NCBI RefSeq assembly: GCF_040412425.1
Contig: NC_089762.1
Coordinates: forward strand, 18,459,212-18,523,211
DNA: 64,000 nucleotides
Reading direction: 5' to 3'
From: Macrobrachium rosenbergii
Taxonomy: Eukaryota; Arthropoda; Malacostraca; Decapoda; Palaemonidae
Part shown: positions 52,555 to 64,000 of the stretch, piece after piece
How the letters are laid out: every line of letters starts with the position of its first letter
How positions within the stretch are numbered: position 1 is the stretch's first letter
Notes under the pieces: generated by a model
What the model was told of the DNA's origin: nothing
What the model saw: only the letters and a program-made list of their open reading frames with translations
Database searches by the model: none
Position numbers and translations under genes: made by a program

Positions 52555-52604
52555 ACGCACACACACACACACACATAGATATTCACGCATATACACACGT
52601 ATGC

Positions 52605-52640
<36 letters not shown>
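52555..52640. repeat. (CA)n microsatellites
   Basis: Two CA runs (about 52557-52575 and 52608-52639) separated by TAGATATTCACGCATATACAC. Confidence 0.94.
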
Positions 52641-52641
<1 letters not shown>

Positions 52642-52724
52642 TGCGAGTAATCATATGCGTGTCATCGTATGATTTCAATGCCGATAAAATAGTTATCCGA
52701 CCTTTAACGGAAAAAGGTTCTGTG

Positions 52725-53110
52725 TGTGTGTGTGTAATGATAGTATGTTTACCTAACTAGCAAAGGTTTGGGTTCGACCCTAAGCAAGAAAGGAGCTTTC
52801 TGAGCATATCCCTTTGATTCATTGAACCTTTGCTGACAAGTTTTACAGCTGAGGTGGAGTAAGAAAGTTATAAAAGCTGGCAAGACAGACTGGTGTGGTG
52901 CAGTAGGCATCGAGGAATCTATGCAGTGCTGGTGGGACTTCTCGCCATCAGTTATTATAGAATATCTCAGCACTGGGATTAATCCACGACTCAGTAACAA
53001 AAGGCATACCAGAAGGTTAACACCCTCCTGAACCACCCCCGCTAAGTGGGAAAGGCACAAGGAAAGGCGTAGATTTGGCCATCCTTCACCCGCCGATAAG
53101 GTGGTAGAAG
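52725..53110 (+). mobile_element. tRNA-headed repeat (SINE-like)
   Basis: A box-B match (GGTTCGACCC, 52771-52780) follows a possible box A (GATAGTATGTTTACC) at tRNA spacing. The GC-richer body that follows (GACTTCTCGCCATCAG, CTCAGCACTGGGATTAATCC, CCTCCTGAACCACCCCCGC) stands out from the surroundings. Only one copy in the window; ends and target duplication not resolved. Confidence 0.4.
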
Positions 53111-54028
53111 TAAGCAATAGTTATCATATATTATTAAAGCTATCTGAATAAAGTTTTTATTATTACAAGTGATGAAAAAAATGCAGGCAGAATTACTTTT
53201 TATTTCATAAAATTGAGTGCCGTCAGAATTAGGTTTATTTTATTTACTTCAAAATGCTCAGAATCTTAAAAATATTCCATATGAAAATAGAAGTTAAGAT
53301 GTATTTTATTATTTTTAATGAAAACCATCTGAATGGCATGTACAAATGTACAACTCGGCTAGTGTAAGTGCTCAGTATAGTAGGCTAATCAAGGACCAGG
53401 TATGTATTCACTTTATAGCGGATAATGTGAAACATAATTTTGTTTTCCGTAAGTTACAGACAGACAGACAGAGAAAAGTGGGAGTGGCAGAGGGGCATTG
53501 TGTTTACTAGTTGGACGGGTGAGGACAATATAGGTATAGTGAGGTAATAAAGGCTGGCGGATGACGTTATCGGGCAGGGAAGTGGCGTTCCTTACAGCTC
53601 AGATTTATCATAACGTTCAGATGATGTCTGATAATTTTCCTTATTCAGAGAGACTGTGCGCAAGAACCTCGCCCTCTCTCTTCCTTTCCCTTTATCTCTC
53701 TCCTCCTCTTTCTCTGATTCCTTCTCATTTAAGGCTCGTAACCAAAACAGCATTCCAGAGACAATGACACAGACCTTTTCACTGCCATGAATGTTTCGTT
53801 GGCAACCAAACAGAGCTGAGGCCATTAATCCGTAACTCATCCGTAACTCATTTGGGAGGATTAAACTGAGCTCTGTTTATACACCTTCACTTCATGATTT
53901 TATCAACGTATTGTCGTCTAATACATATATGGATTTTGACCGAGCACATAAGACAAAAGATTCTTTGCTGGAATACTCAAATTCTAAATTACCCTAATAC
54001 TTTCTTAATTTGCTATTAACATTAAAAC

Positions 54029-54140
<112 letters not shown>

Positions 54141-54217
54141 TTACATAATAAATCAGAATGTATGAGTCACTGAAATTATATTTATATAAAATGCCTGTGT
54201 TATGGTTATTTTAGTTA

Positions 54218-54335
<118 letters not shown>

Positions 54336-55299
54336 AATGCTTAAGTCACATGCTGTACTGAACTAATCATGATTAGAAATAACTCCAGTATGTAAATTTA
54401 TTACCGACTCCAAGAATAGAAAGTAGTTTTCGTTGTTTTAATTCGCCTACAGGTGTATGCATGGGGGGGAGGCAGATTCTTCAGCCTAGTATAGTCAAGG
54501 TAACCAGCAAGCATTGCTGTTCATTAACCGTAACGAGTATCTTGCCTAAAATCAACTGCTTTACTATATTTTATCTTGTTGCGATCGGCAAGGTGTCTAC
54601 ATAAAACTTACTGTGCCATAGCCATCACTTGATCTAATGTACTGCGCGGCGGACTGGACACTATATTAAATATTTACAAGTATAAACCACATCCACGTTA
54701 GAAATTCTACAGTGATTTCTTTGTAAATATTATAAGCCGCTGATATAGTTTGATTTCCCTCTCTATCTAATGATACCAATCCTCTCTAGCCTGAAAGACC
54801 AAGTTGCTTTGGCTCCCTTTGGCCGCTACAGCACAGAAGGCCCCATAACTCACCCTCTTACTAATTAATTGCCATTTATTATTATTTCCATATGCAAAGC
54901 TTTGAATTCCTCAAGTCTAAAGGAAACAGGATTATGGGGGAACGTCAGCACTCCTTGGTTTCTTTAGGAGTTTGCAGATGAAAATGCACTATATTTTTCC
55001 GTCAAGTTCGTCTCGTACTAAACCCTGGTACTGTATCTGTCTTTCATCTCCAGAGTAAACTCTTGCACAGCCTCTCCCAAGAAGGATAAATTGCTTTAAC
55101 CGTTCTTGCAATTGTATTATTACTATTGCTCCTTTTATTACCAGTCTTGGACACTCAGTATATTGCTCACATTTTAAACTTTCCATTTTGCAGTGTCCAG
55201 TTTCTCCCTTATCTTTCTGTAAAATATAGTAAGTTGAAGTATTTATTTTCTCCCTAAATCATACATGATCATCTGCTCAATAAAAGAAAAGTCCTTGCT

Positions 55300-55375
55300 T
55301 TTCAGACCTTGACTGTGTTGGGATGGCTTTGATATATTTCAGACCTTGACTGTGTTGGAATGGATTTGACATAAA
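55300..55375 (+). repeat. ~38 bp direct duplication
   Basis: TTCAGACCTTGACTGTGTTG occurs at about 55302 and again at about 55339, each followed by GATGG/AATGG and TTTGAYATA. Confidence 0.85.
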
Positions 55376-55379
55376 ATCG

Positions 55380-56620
55380 TATTAGTCAGCTTCCGTCATA
55401 CCTTCTGCACATTTTTTTCAAGCCACACTATTTTTGTATTTCTGCCATTACAGGTAGTGCCGGATCTGCCAACTTTTGCCAATAATTTCCGTCTAGTTCT
55501 CTGCCCTTTACTTTCCTTCTTTTCATGAACAGTTTCTAATCAAATCATATCTTGCTTACCAGTTCAGAGGCAAATACAGGAATTATGATACTTCTCTCCT
55601 GTTATCTTTATTCCCTTCGTAGCCTTCATCAAAAGCAGACAATTAGTATACTTATCTCTGATTATCTTTTTCCCTCTCTTAGCCTTCATTGAAAGTTTTT
55701 TTTTTTTCGATCTTACGTGATGACGAGCTGGTTAGTATCTCTCAGTGGGATAGATGAAACTTACTAGTTTTAGGTATCTCTCAAAGTCCTTATTGAAAAC
55801 CTGGAAACTAAAATACTAAAAACTATTAGTACTGTGAACAATGAAGCAAGTCGTATATCATCTTGAAAAGGCCAAGCTCTGGATTTGACTAGATTTGCCA
55901 CAATGAAGGTGGTTATGCATTGGGAGTATTTGGCATCTGAGTAGTTCGGGCAGTATTGTATCTATATGTGGAGATGCCCACACGATCCTTCTTAAAAGAG
56001 TGGAAACTAAGTCCAGCTGTTAAATCAGTCATCTAGCTCTTACCATCACCTTGCATTTGTTTGTGGTCTGGCATAAAGTTATTACCCCAACTTGTTTTGT
56101 AGAAATCACTGAACGCACTGCCCGTGACAGGTTCTTAATTTTAACGCCACCATGCTTCAGCTTCCTTGTATCCTTAGGGCTCTCTGCTTCAACAGATACT
56201 GCGTGGAATACATGTGCTCGAGGATGACAGCATTTGGTCATTCCTTCGTGCCATTCACTTCCAAAAAGAAATTGTCTACTCGATCCGATTTTCCTAAATC
56301 ATTTATGTTCTCTTACTATGGGGGACCAACTTATGAAAAAAAATATTTTTTTAGTGATGAGTCTGTTTTGGGGAGGCATATACATCTCAAAATTTCTTCA
56401 TGAGATACAGTAATTTGTCATTTGGGGTACTTCTAGCAAACTGATTCTTGAACAAAAACCGGATATGGGAAGAAAAAACATTTAAAACAACTGTAACCTC
56501 TTGTGATACCAAGTTGGCTTGTTAAACAGGGTAACAGAAGAGCAGGTATCATTCGAAATTTTAACTTTGGTTTGGTAGCGTTTTTGCATTCATGCCAAGA
56601 TACTGTTGTCATAAGAATAA
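55380..56620. other. Non-coding DNA, nothing recognised
   Basis: Overlapping open frames at 56029-56241 (minus) and 56152-56403 (plus) carry no recognised domain. Near 55610-55690 two similar segments (TTATCTTT-TTCCC-TAGCCTTCAT) suggest a further small duplication. Confidence 0.4.
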
Positions 56621-56624
56621 AAAA

Positions 56625-56823
56625 GACCCTTTTCTTGAGTGTAAATCATGGTAATATTGTTGAAATTACACTTAAAATCCCTATGCTTTATAAGGATTGC
56701 TGTCCTCATCGTCAGAGAGAATAAAACTAAATGAAGTATTTTCATTCTCTCCGACGGTAAAGCTTAAGGATTTTATGTTTATTTGTAAAAAATATACCAC
56801 GATTTACACTCAAGAAAAGGGTC
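56625..56823. repeat. Inverted repeat, ~90-100 bp arms
   Basis: Left arm (56625-56727) and right arm (56739-56823) pair through ACCCTTTTCTTGAGTGTAAA / TTTACACTCAAGAAAAGGGT at the feet and GTCAGAGAGAAT / ATTCTCTCCGAC near the apex, with a diverged middle that differs in length by about 15 bp. Confidence 0.8.
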
Positions 56824-57350
56824 CCATTTTATCCTCAGCTTCAATGAACGTGATTTTTTTCATAGTTTCCTTACTGCCTTATGACAGTTCTTCTAAATTT
56901 GTGGGTTTCGTACCCTTTTGATAACGAAAAATCTTGAATAGGAATGTATGGCGTTTTTGTGCTTGTGTGTCCTTACCCTTTTATGTAATTGCAGGCACGT
57001 CTTTTCACATGAGTGTCATACAGAGACAGCTTTCCCGGGAACAATCTTTTTTTTTTTTTTTTATCCTTTTGAACTCTTTATGACTCCGCCTTTTTTCAGC
57101 TCAATTTGTCTAACCCTTTCGTACCGCAACGTGAATTTTAGTAAAGCGTAGTCGTCCTCGGTATGGATGAAATGCATCTAAATACCAAATCGCAGTTTAT
57201 CTATTCAGTAATTGACCGCAACTGCCCATTGTTCGTCTGCTATTATGAATTTTTTACCATCACTGTTACTATACGACCTATCTGGAGTTCTTGTCATGTA
57301 CTAGTACTTGCGGAGGAAGACAACGTAAAATTGTAAAAACTTGAAGTGAT

Positions 57351-57351
57351 T

Positions 57352-57394
<43 letters not shown>

Positions 57395-57420
57395 TTTGTT
57401 TGTTTGTTTGTTTGTTTCTT
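57351..57420. repeat. (TTTA)n then (TTTG)n microsatellite
   Basis: About 12 TTTA units followed by five TTTG units. Confidence 0.97.
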
Positions 57421-57679
57421 GTGACACCTGTTTCATTATCATATAGCACTGGAACAAAAGAAGTGGATTTTGATGTTAATATTTCTTAAATAAATACATC
57501 TCTTGAATAGAAAAAATATATAAAGTGCATAAAAAGTAACGTTTGTCTTATAACACGGAAAAATTAGGAGTAATTACGGAAGATATTCTTTCTGGTTTTG
57601 AAAGATAAGATGATTATATGGAATAATTTTGAAGATTTTACAAAATTAGCGACTGCTATCGGAATATCTAAAATTAGCA

Positions 57680-58080
57680 AAATGCTGTCATCAGTTAGGA
57701 TATCTAACTGTTTCAGGTATCTCTCAAAATGCAAAATGCATCAGTTAGGATGTTTCAGGTCAGTTAGGATATGCCTGTTTCAGGTATCTCAGCAAAATGC
57801 CAATGTCATCAGTTAGGATATGCCTGTTTCAGGTATCTCAGCAAAATGCCAATGTCATCAGTTAGGATATGCCTGTTTCAGGTATCTCTGCAAAATGCCA
57901 ATGTCATCAGTTAGGATATGCCTGTTTCAGGTATCTCAGCAAAATGTCATCAGTTAGGATATGCAATGTCATCAGTTAGTTAGATATGCCTGTTTCAGGT
58001 TTCAGCAAAATGCCAATGTCATTGAAACTCAATGTCATCAGTTAAATGCCTGTTTCAGGTTTCTAAAGCCAGGGATTGAA
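57680..58080 (+). repeat. 49-bp minisatellite
   Basis: Unit begins ATCAGTTAGGATATGCCTGT, continues TTCAGGTATCTCAGCAAAAT and ends GCCAATGTC. Starts at 57808 and 57857 give an exact 49 bp period. The central units are almost identical; both margins hold shortened or rearranged units. Confidence 0.95.
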
Positions 58081-58096
58081 ACTTCATTTAAATGCC

Positions 58097-58124
58097 CATA
58101 TACATACATACATACATACATACA

Positions 58125-58156
<32 letters not shown>

Positions 58157-58157
58157 G
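58097..58157. repeat. (CATA)n microsatellite
   Basis: About 14 CATA units directly after the minisatellite. Confidence 0.97.
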
Positions 58158-58159
58158 AT

Positions 58160-59044
58160 GTGTATCATATATGCACTATAATTTGTCAAGGTGTATACAT
58201 ATTAAAATGAAAAGAAACTGTTCACTTATTTGCGGTAATGTACATTTATTGATCACCTATTTTGCCCATATGTATAATTTTCATAAACATTTTTTTTGTG
58301 GGCTGTCGATTCAAGTGATATTTTCAAGAAGTGTAGGTATTTCTACGTTACAGAGAATAATATATCAACAATTTTTATATTATTGCTATAACTAACAACT
58401 TTTTAGAAATTGACAACCGTCTTAACGTAACGCGTAAGTGTTGTTTTATCGAAATCGGGTAATGATTTAAAGTTTAAAGCCCCAGTGCCCTCTTCCTTGT
58501 AGCAAACTGTTCCTTACTCTGATTAGATTTAGAAATGTAACCATAATGTGCCTTCAGTATTCATAAAAGCACAAGCCGTGGACGTTTCACATATTCCAAC
58601 AGGGCTCGCGTTCCAGTGCCGACTCTCCGTCCATTGCATGAGACCATTAAATAAACTGGACCGCGTACCCAAATCAACCTCATTCCAGCCGCGACTAAAT
58701 GGATTCCCAGCATTTCACAACAACTGCAAGAGTAGCATTCCTTAACCCCAAAGGAGATGCCACTGTCTTTAAATCTATTACGCAAATGTTCATCTGCGTC
58801 AATCACTTTGACTCTTTTTCTCCCTTTTTTCTCTACTTCATTCTAACAGATATTCGGAAGCTCTTGTTTCTCCCTTGGCGTCTCCGAACCGTGTACTTAC
58901 CCGGCAAATTGGACTACAGATATTCCCACGGGAAGAAGGGCAACGGTGCTCTACCGTTGAGGAACACGCGATTACCCATTTATTGGGTGGCTTCATTACC
59001 AAGGCCTTCAATTTCACCTCATGCCTCTCGCAAAAAAATTAACC

Positions 59045-59104
<60 letters not shown>

Positions 59105-60270
59105 AATTGGAGTAAACATGAAAACATATAGTGTTGAAACTTGAGAACAATTAAGCCAATAACAAATGTGTATGGCCTCTAATTTTCAAGTATTAGAGCA
59201 GTAATTGTAGAGATTTTGATAAGGGCTAATATCAGATCTCTCAGATAACGTGTCAAGGCAGTTACAACTGAGCCTTTTCAACTGAAATGTAATGTGACTT
59301 CATGCGAACACCGGTGACCATAAAAAAATTGAGTCGCCCACGTTAGCGCGCTGGAAGGGAAGAAGTGCACACTCGGATCTCGTGCGTAGTAGCCTCGACA
59401 TGCTGAAGACGCAGAAGTTTTGTACAGGTTCTCTTCTGGCTAAAATGGAAGAATATTAAGCCTGCTCTAATTTCCTAGCACGGCACTTACAATGATGATA
59501 TTATATAAATCTAAAATAAGTTGTGAAGAAAAGCTGAGAGTGCATACTTTACGAAATATTAAATTCCTGAAATATCCTTCGGGACTTTCAGTAGGCATAG
59601 CCGTGGTGACGACACTTGTCTGAAATCCCGATACGCCTCGAGTATTTATTCCTCAAATTATCTTATAAAGTAAGGATATCGTACACAGTAACAAATTTCT
59701 GACGATGTACGAAAACCCACGTGTTTTTCCACACTGACGTGGAAGGATCGTTAGGACCATGTATTGAAGGGACTTCAAAAAAGCTAAAACCTAAGAAGGC
59801 ACTATTTGTATGTTATAATCCTAAATTAAATGACCTTTAGACTCAAAAGATGGAACCTCTAGGAAGTGAAAGGTATGTAAATGAAAATTTGTACGCAGTG
59901 TTAGTGGATAATGAACTTTTACAGGCTGACAAGGAAAAGAAAGTTTTCAGTACCCATATCATCAACTTCACCCTTGGTGAGCTTGGTAAAGGTAAAGCAT
60001 TTATATGCATTATTTTTGTGGATACCTTCTTTTACACTTAATTCCCCTCCAACGACAGCATCGCATATAATTTATATCATTATAAAAATAAGTAACTGGC
60101 ATACCTCTGAACGTTTGATTTTTGTAGAAAACTTGCCTCTTGATTATAAAAATTCAAAATATAATGAAACAGTTAATCTTACAACCATCAAAACCTTATA
60201 GATCGAAAAATATAATTTTTTCCTCATTTTAGCATCCTAGTGTGTTGGGGCCCTCTACTCATTACTGAGA
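58160..60270. other. Non-coding DNA with a (GA)n array
   Basis: (GA)n at 59048-59098. No gene recognised; the 138-codon frame at 58699-59115 ends inside the GA array and has no motif. Confidence 0.5.
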
Positions 60271-60274
60271 AACT

Positions 60275-60665
60275 CAGCTCGTATGCCTTATAGGAGATTA
60301 GTGCCCTCAGTGCACCTCACGTGGTTTACTGTAAGTATTACTAAAGGGGGCTTTTGGCAGCATTCCTTGGACCCCTAACTGCACCCACTTTTCATTCTTT
60401 TACTTTACCTCCTTTACCGCTCCCTTTGTTCAGTCTTGCTGTCCAACCTCTAACTATACTCTTAATGCTAATATTGGTTGTCTCCCATTTCCACCCTTAG
60501 ATTCTTGTACTGCAAGTCCTATATTTTCTGAGCCCCGTTCTTTTGTTGTCCAACCACTTAAAACTCCCTTTTTTTTTTACTACATTTAGCACTGAATACC
60601 CGAGAGTTCTCATTGCTTGACTTAACAGCCTAAATTTTATAAAATCAAATCAAACGAGCTCATTC
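60275..60665 (+). mobile_element. Dispersed repeat family C, copy 3
   Basis: Matches the 32150 copy in order: GTGCCCTCAGTGCACCTCAC, GTAAGTATTACTAAAGGG, CCCCTAACTGCACCCACTTT, a CT-rich middle, AGCACTGAATACC and CCTAAATTTTATAA. Confidence 0.65.
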
Positions 60666-60669
60666 GTAG

Positions 60670-61630
60670 CTAAATTCGTTCATAATGGGCATAGTGCTGC
60701 CACTGCCGCCCCTGCACCAACCAGTCAGTCCAGCATGGGAACGTTTTTACGTTAGAACCAAATGAAAAAATACCAAGAACATTTAAGTTCTGTACTAAAG
60801 ATCTCACGTGTTTATTTTCAACGTCACACTTCCCGTGATACACCACCAAATCTCGATGTTATTTGGTCATTATTGAAGAACTGATCTCAGCTGATAAGAA
60901 TTGTGTGGAGATACTTAGCATGCATAACTGCCAAGCCAATTAATTTTAAAAGACGCAAACTCTTCCCCGCCCCCAAATTAGCAAAAGGGGTTCTGAAAAA
61001 ATTTGTAACCACTCTGTAAGGATGAGATGAATTCGAAAAGCTGAGGTTTACTGGAGAAGCATATTTCCCTAAGATGCCCAATCACTGGGATTTGGCATTT
61101 TACAACTAACAAACTATGATTTCAAGACCTAAGTACCATCATTTCAGCACAATAACTTTTAAGCAAAAATACCTTGGACAGTTTGATGCAGACTTGAGCC
61201 AAGACTTCTCTGCATCAGTAACTCAAGAGTTAGGTAAACAAAACAATGTGCCTAGAGTTAGATAAAAAAATTTTTTGGTTACCTAATGGACGGAAGTAGT
61301 TACTAAAACATTTGCAACGAATTCTAATGATGCATAAGTAGAACTGATATATACACATGCATGTTCAAGCCCTTGTGTTCACACTTATGAAATCTCACTT
61401 TTATGAAAAGTCATGGAAGGCTGAACACTTGTAGATATATTATACATATATATATATATATAAAAAGTCAGGCATATCCTTTTTTTTACTTCCTTAAGTA
61501 ATTTAAGCTCTTACTCCACCCACTGGTTTTTTCTTTTAGAATTTATTTATATAGCTTAGAAGGCACAAATTATTTTAATGATATAACTTGATGTATTCTA
61601 CAAACAAACAAAATAATATATATAATATAT
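60670..61630. other. Non-coding DNA, nothing recognised
   Basis: AT-rich sequence; a short (TA)n at about 61443-61462. No gene. Confidence 0.5.
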
Positions 61631-61631
61631 A

Positions 61632-61690
<59 letters not shown>

Positions 61691-61692
61691 GT
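61632..61692. repeat. (TA)n microsatellite
   Basis: TA run followed by CGTGTGTGTGT. Confidence 0.96.
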
Positions 61693-62217
61693 GTGTGTGT
61701 ACCCAGTAACCGATAATTGTTGCGAAGAATATATTGTATCATAAACTAATTAATAACCTATATTATCAAAATGACTGTTATTTGTACAAAATAAGTAGAT
61801 AGCATGGAAGATATTCTGAAGTAATATAGTCACTTGAAGAAGAAAAAATTCATCACTTTAACGACAAAATTCCGTTGGTCTTAATATATAGGAAATTTGT
61901 TTTCTAGTTACATCAAACCAAGTTTTGGTCACTTCACGATTTTCATACGTATGTAAAGGTTGTATATGAGTCTTACATAAATGATAAATGAGTTAGTTTT
62001 GATAGGCGTGGGGGCCAAGAGAGGCGGTAGAGAATGTGGTGTTCAGACGTAACGTATTGATGAAAATAAAATGGAATAAAATGTCGGGATTCCTACTGTT
62101 AGTATTCAGAGGAAAATGAAGAGAGTGAGCAAATGTGAATGTTCCTGAGAAGTCGTTGGTTATAACGGTAATGATTTTTCTTTGGATGGATGGGGTTGTA
62201 CCAAACTTAGAAAGAAA

Positions 62218-62515
<298 letters not shown>

Positions 62516-62547
62516 TACGCTCGTGTAAGTGTAAAATTCATATGTAC

Positions 62548-62775
<228 letters not shown>

Positions 62776-63515
62776 TCCTTCAGATGTATTAACCTTCAGC
62801 CATCAGCTCGTCTTTTGGGATGAGTTTGATATTTCCATATTCCTATCCATCGTGGCTGCGACTCAAATCAGTCGAGTAAGCACTACGAGGCTGAAGTCGC
62901 CTCTGTCCCATTGGATCGAACTTAAGACTCTCGTTTCTGAATGGATGGGTATATGCGTGCTCTATGTACATCTCTCAGAACACCTGATAGCATTTGATGT
63001 TTGTCTGTAAGCATTATTCGCTTGACGCTGCAAATCTTCTCGATAGCTGGCGTTCAAATGATTATCGTGATTAGCGTAAGAGTTATCTTTAGCTCTTGGA
63101 TGTTATTGGGTTGGGTGCTTATTTTACCGACGCGTTTTATGTTTGCTAAAATTTAAGACACAATTCTAATTATATCTGAACCACCCACCATTAAATTATT
63201 CAAAAAATAACCTAAAATGTAAGTATAAATTTCTACTGCTGAATTTAGGCAATCATTTTTTACAATAAGGCTACAGTTATTGAAGTCAGGAATGAATATG
63301 AAATCTGAAAAATACAAGGGAGAAAAACAGAAACGAAAAAAAGGACTTAATTTTACAGCTCGAGCCTGTGTTTACTAGTGACTTGACGGCCGGAGGAATC
63401 GCAGCACTGCTTCGTCTTCCCGAAAAATAACAAGAACTCCTGGATACTCCATCGGTTGGGCCTCCACTATAATCCCATTGTCCCATCCCCTCTCCCCCTT
63501 CCGTCTTCTTTCAGG

Positions 63516-63574
<59 letters not shown>

Positions 63575-64000
63575 ACGAGTGTCAAAGTAGATGACACTTC
63601 GAAGTCCCTCCCCACAAGATTGCAGACTACTGCGTTATCCGCTGTGGTATTAGAGTTACCGCGGGTGATTGGCAATGTTCAAGGGTAACTGGGATTGTAC
63701 TTTTCATTGTACATGCCCACACTGCCCTTGTCTTTCTCAGCCTGTATAATTGCCTTGGGCGTTCAAGAAATTCTGAGAATGACATTTTTATTACTTTCTT
63801 TCGTAATTTTAGTATCAGAATGCAGTCACGACTTTGCAGGAAAGAAACTGTCGACAGCCCCGGCCGTATTTCGAAACGTATATGACATTTGATAGAATAG
63901 ATGAATAATAATAAAATAATAATTGAAAAATACCATAATTGCAAATAAACAATGGACGCAAAATAAAATAAGAAATATTTATTCTTGCACAAAATCAGTT
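62776..64000. other. Non-coding DNA with a (CT)n array
   Basis: (CT)n at 63518-63573. Open frames at 63286-63486 and 63627-63992 have no motif and overlap opposite-strand frames. Confidence 0.5.

Overview
The window looks like a piece of a repeat-saturated animal genome, most probably a decapod crustacean. The evidence is the very large number of long (TA)n, (CT)n/(GA)n, (TG)n, (AAT)n and (CATA)n arrays, several tRNA-headed SINE families, and a dispersed repeat of a type I recall from prawn and crab sequence. A caridean prawn is my best guess, with low confidence. No prokaryotic gene layout, no CRISPR array, no rRNA and no convincing host protein-coding exon is visible. Most long reading frames are translations of dinucleotide repeats ([18 protein letters not shown]). 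The window is best read as intergenic or intronic DNA filled with mobile elements.

Two mobile elements encode recognisable protein. At 1473-3299 lies a Penelope-like retroelement relic arranged as a head-to-head inverted dimer. A reverse-transcriptase fragment (YVDD) is on the minus strand, and a GIY-YIG endonuclease fragment is in each arm. Both outer ends lie at or beside (TA)n. At 41721-46335 lies the most notable object: a 4.6 kb DNA transposon with roughly 280 bp terminal inverted repeats and a 4 bp CATA target duplication. Its interrupted gene encodes an N-terminal Cys-rich segment, a conserved central region, a PIN/XPG-like nuclease domain and a C-terminal tesmin/TSO1-like CXC cysteine domain. 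I assign it, as inference, to the Academ-type superfamily. Its coding region is broken by one apparent internal deletion and three small frameshifts, but it keeps one 731-codon open frame.

Short elements: four copies of one tRNA-derived SINE, all with heads on the minus strand (20405, 24397, 26571, 50243), three with clear target duplications of 10-14 bp. Two copies of a second SINE sit at 25.8-26.4 kb, one inside an inverted repeat. Other tRNA-headed elements lie at 10.5, 16.8, 52.7 and 62.4 kb. A further dispersed repeat occurs at 32.15, 49.56 (minus) and 60.28 kb.

Structural features: long inverted repeats lie next to or near TA-rich arrays at 1.5-3.3, 3.5-4.2, 15.45, 25.8 and 39.0 kb (the last a 258 bp near-perfect palindrome), with another at 56.6 kb. 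There is a higher-order array of (CT)n blocks separated by a conserved spacer (32.98-33.54 kb), a 49 bp minisatellite (57.7-58.05 kb), a 139 bp tandem repeat (14.2 kb) and a 73 bp tandem duplication (37.1 kb). GC/CpG-richer islands near 34.8, 36.6 and 48.3 kb are the only hints of host regulatory sequence.
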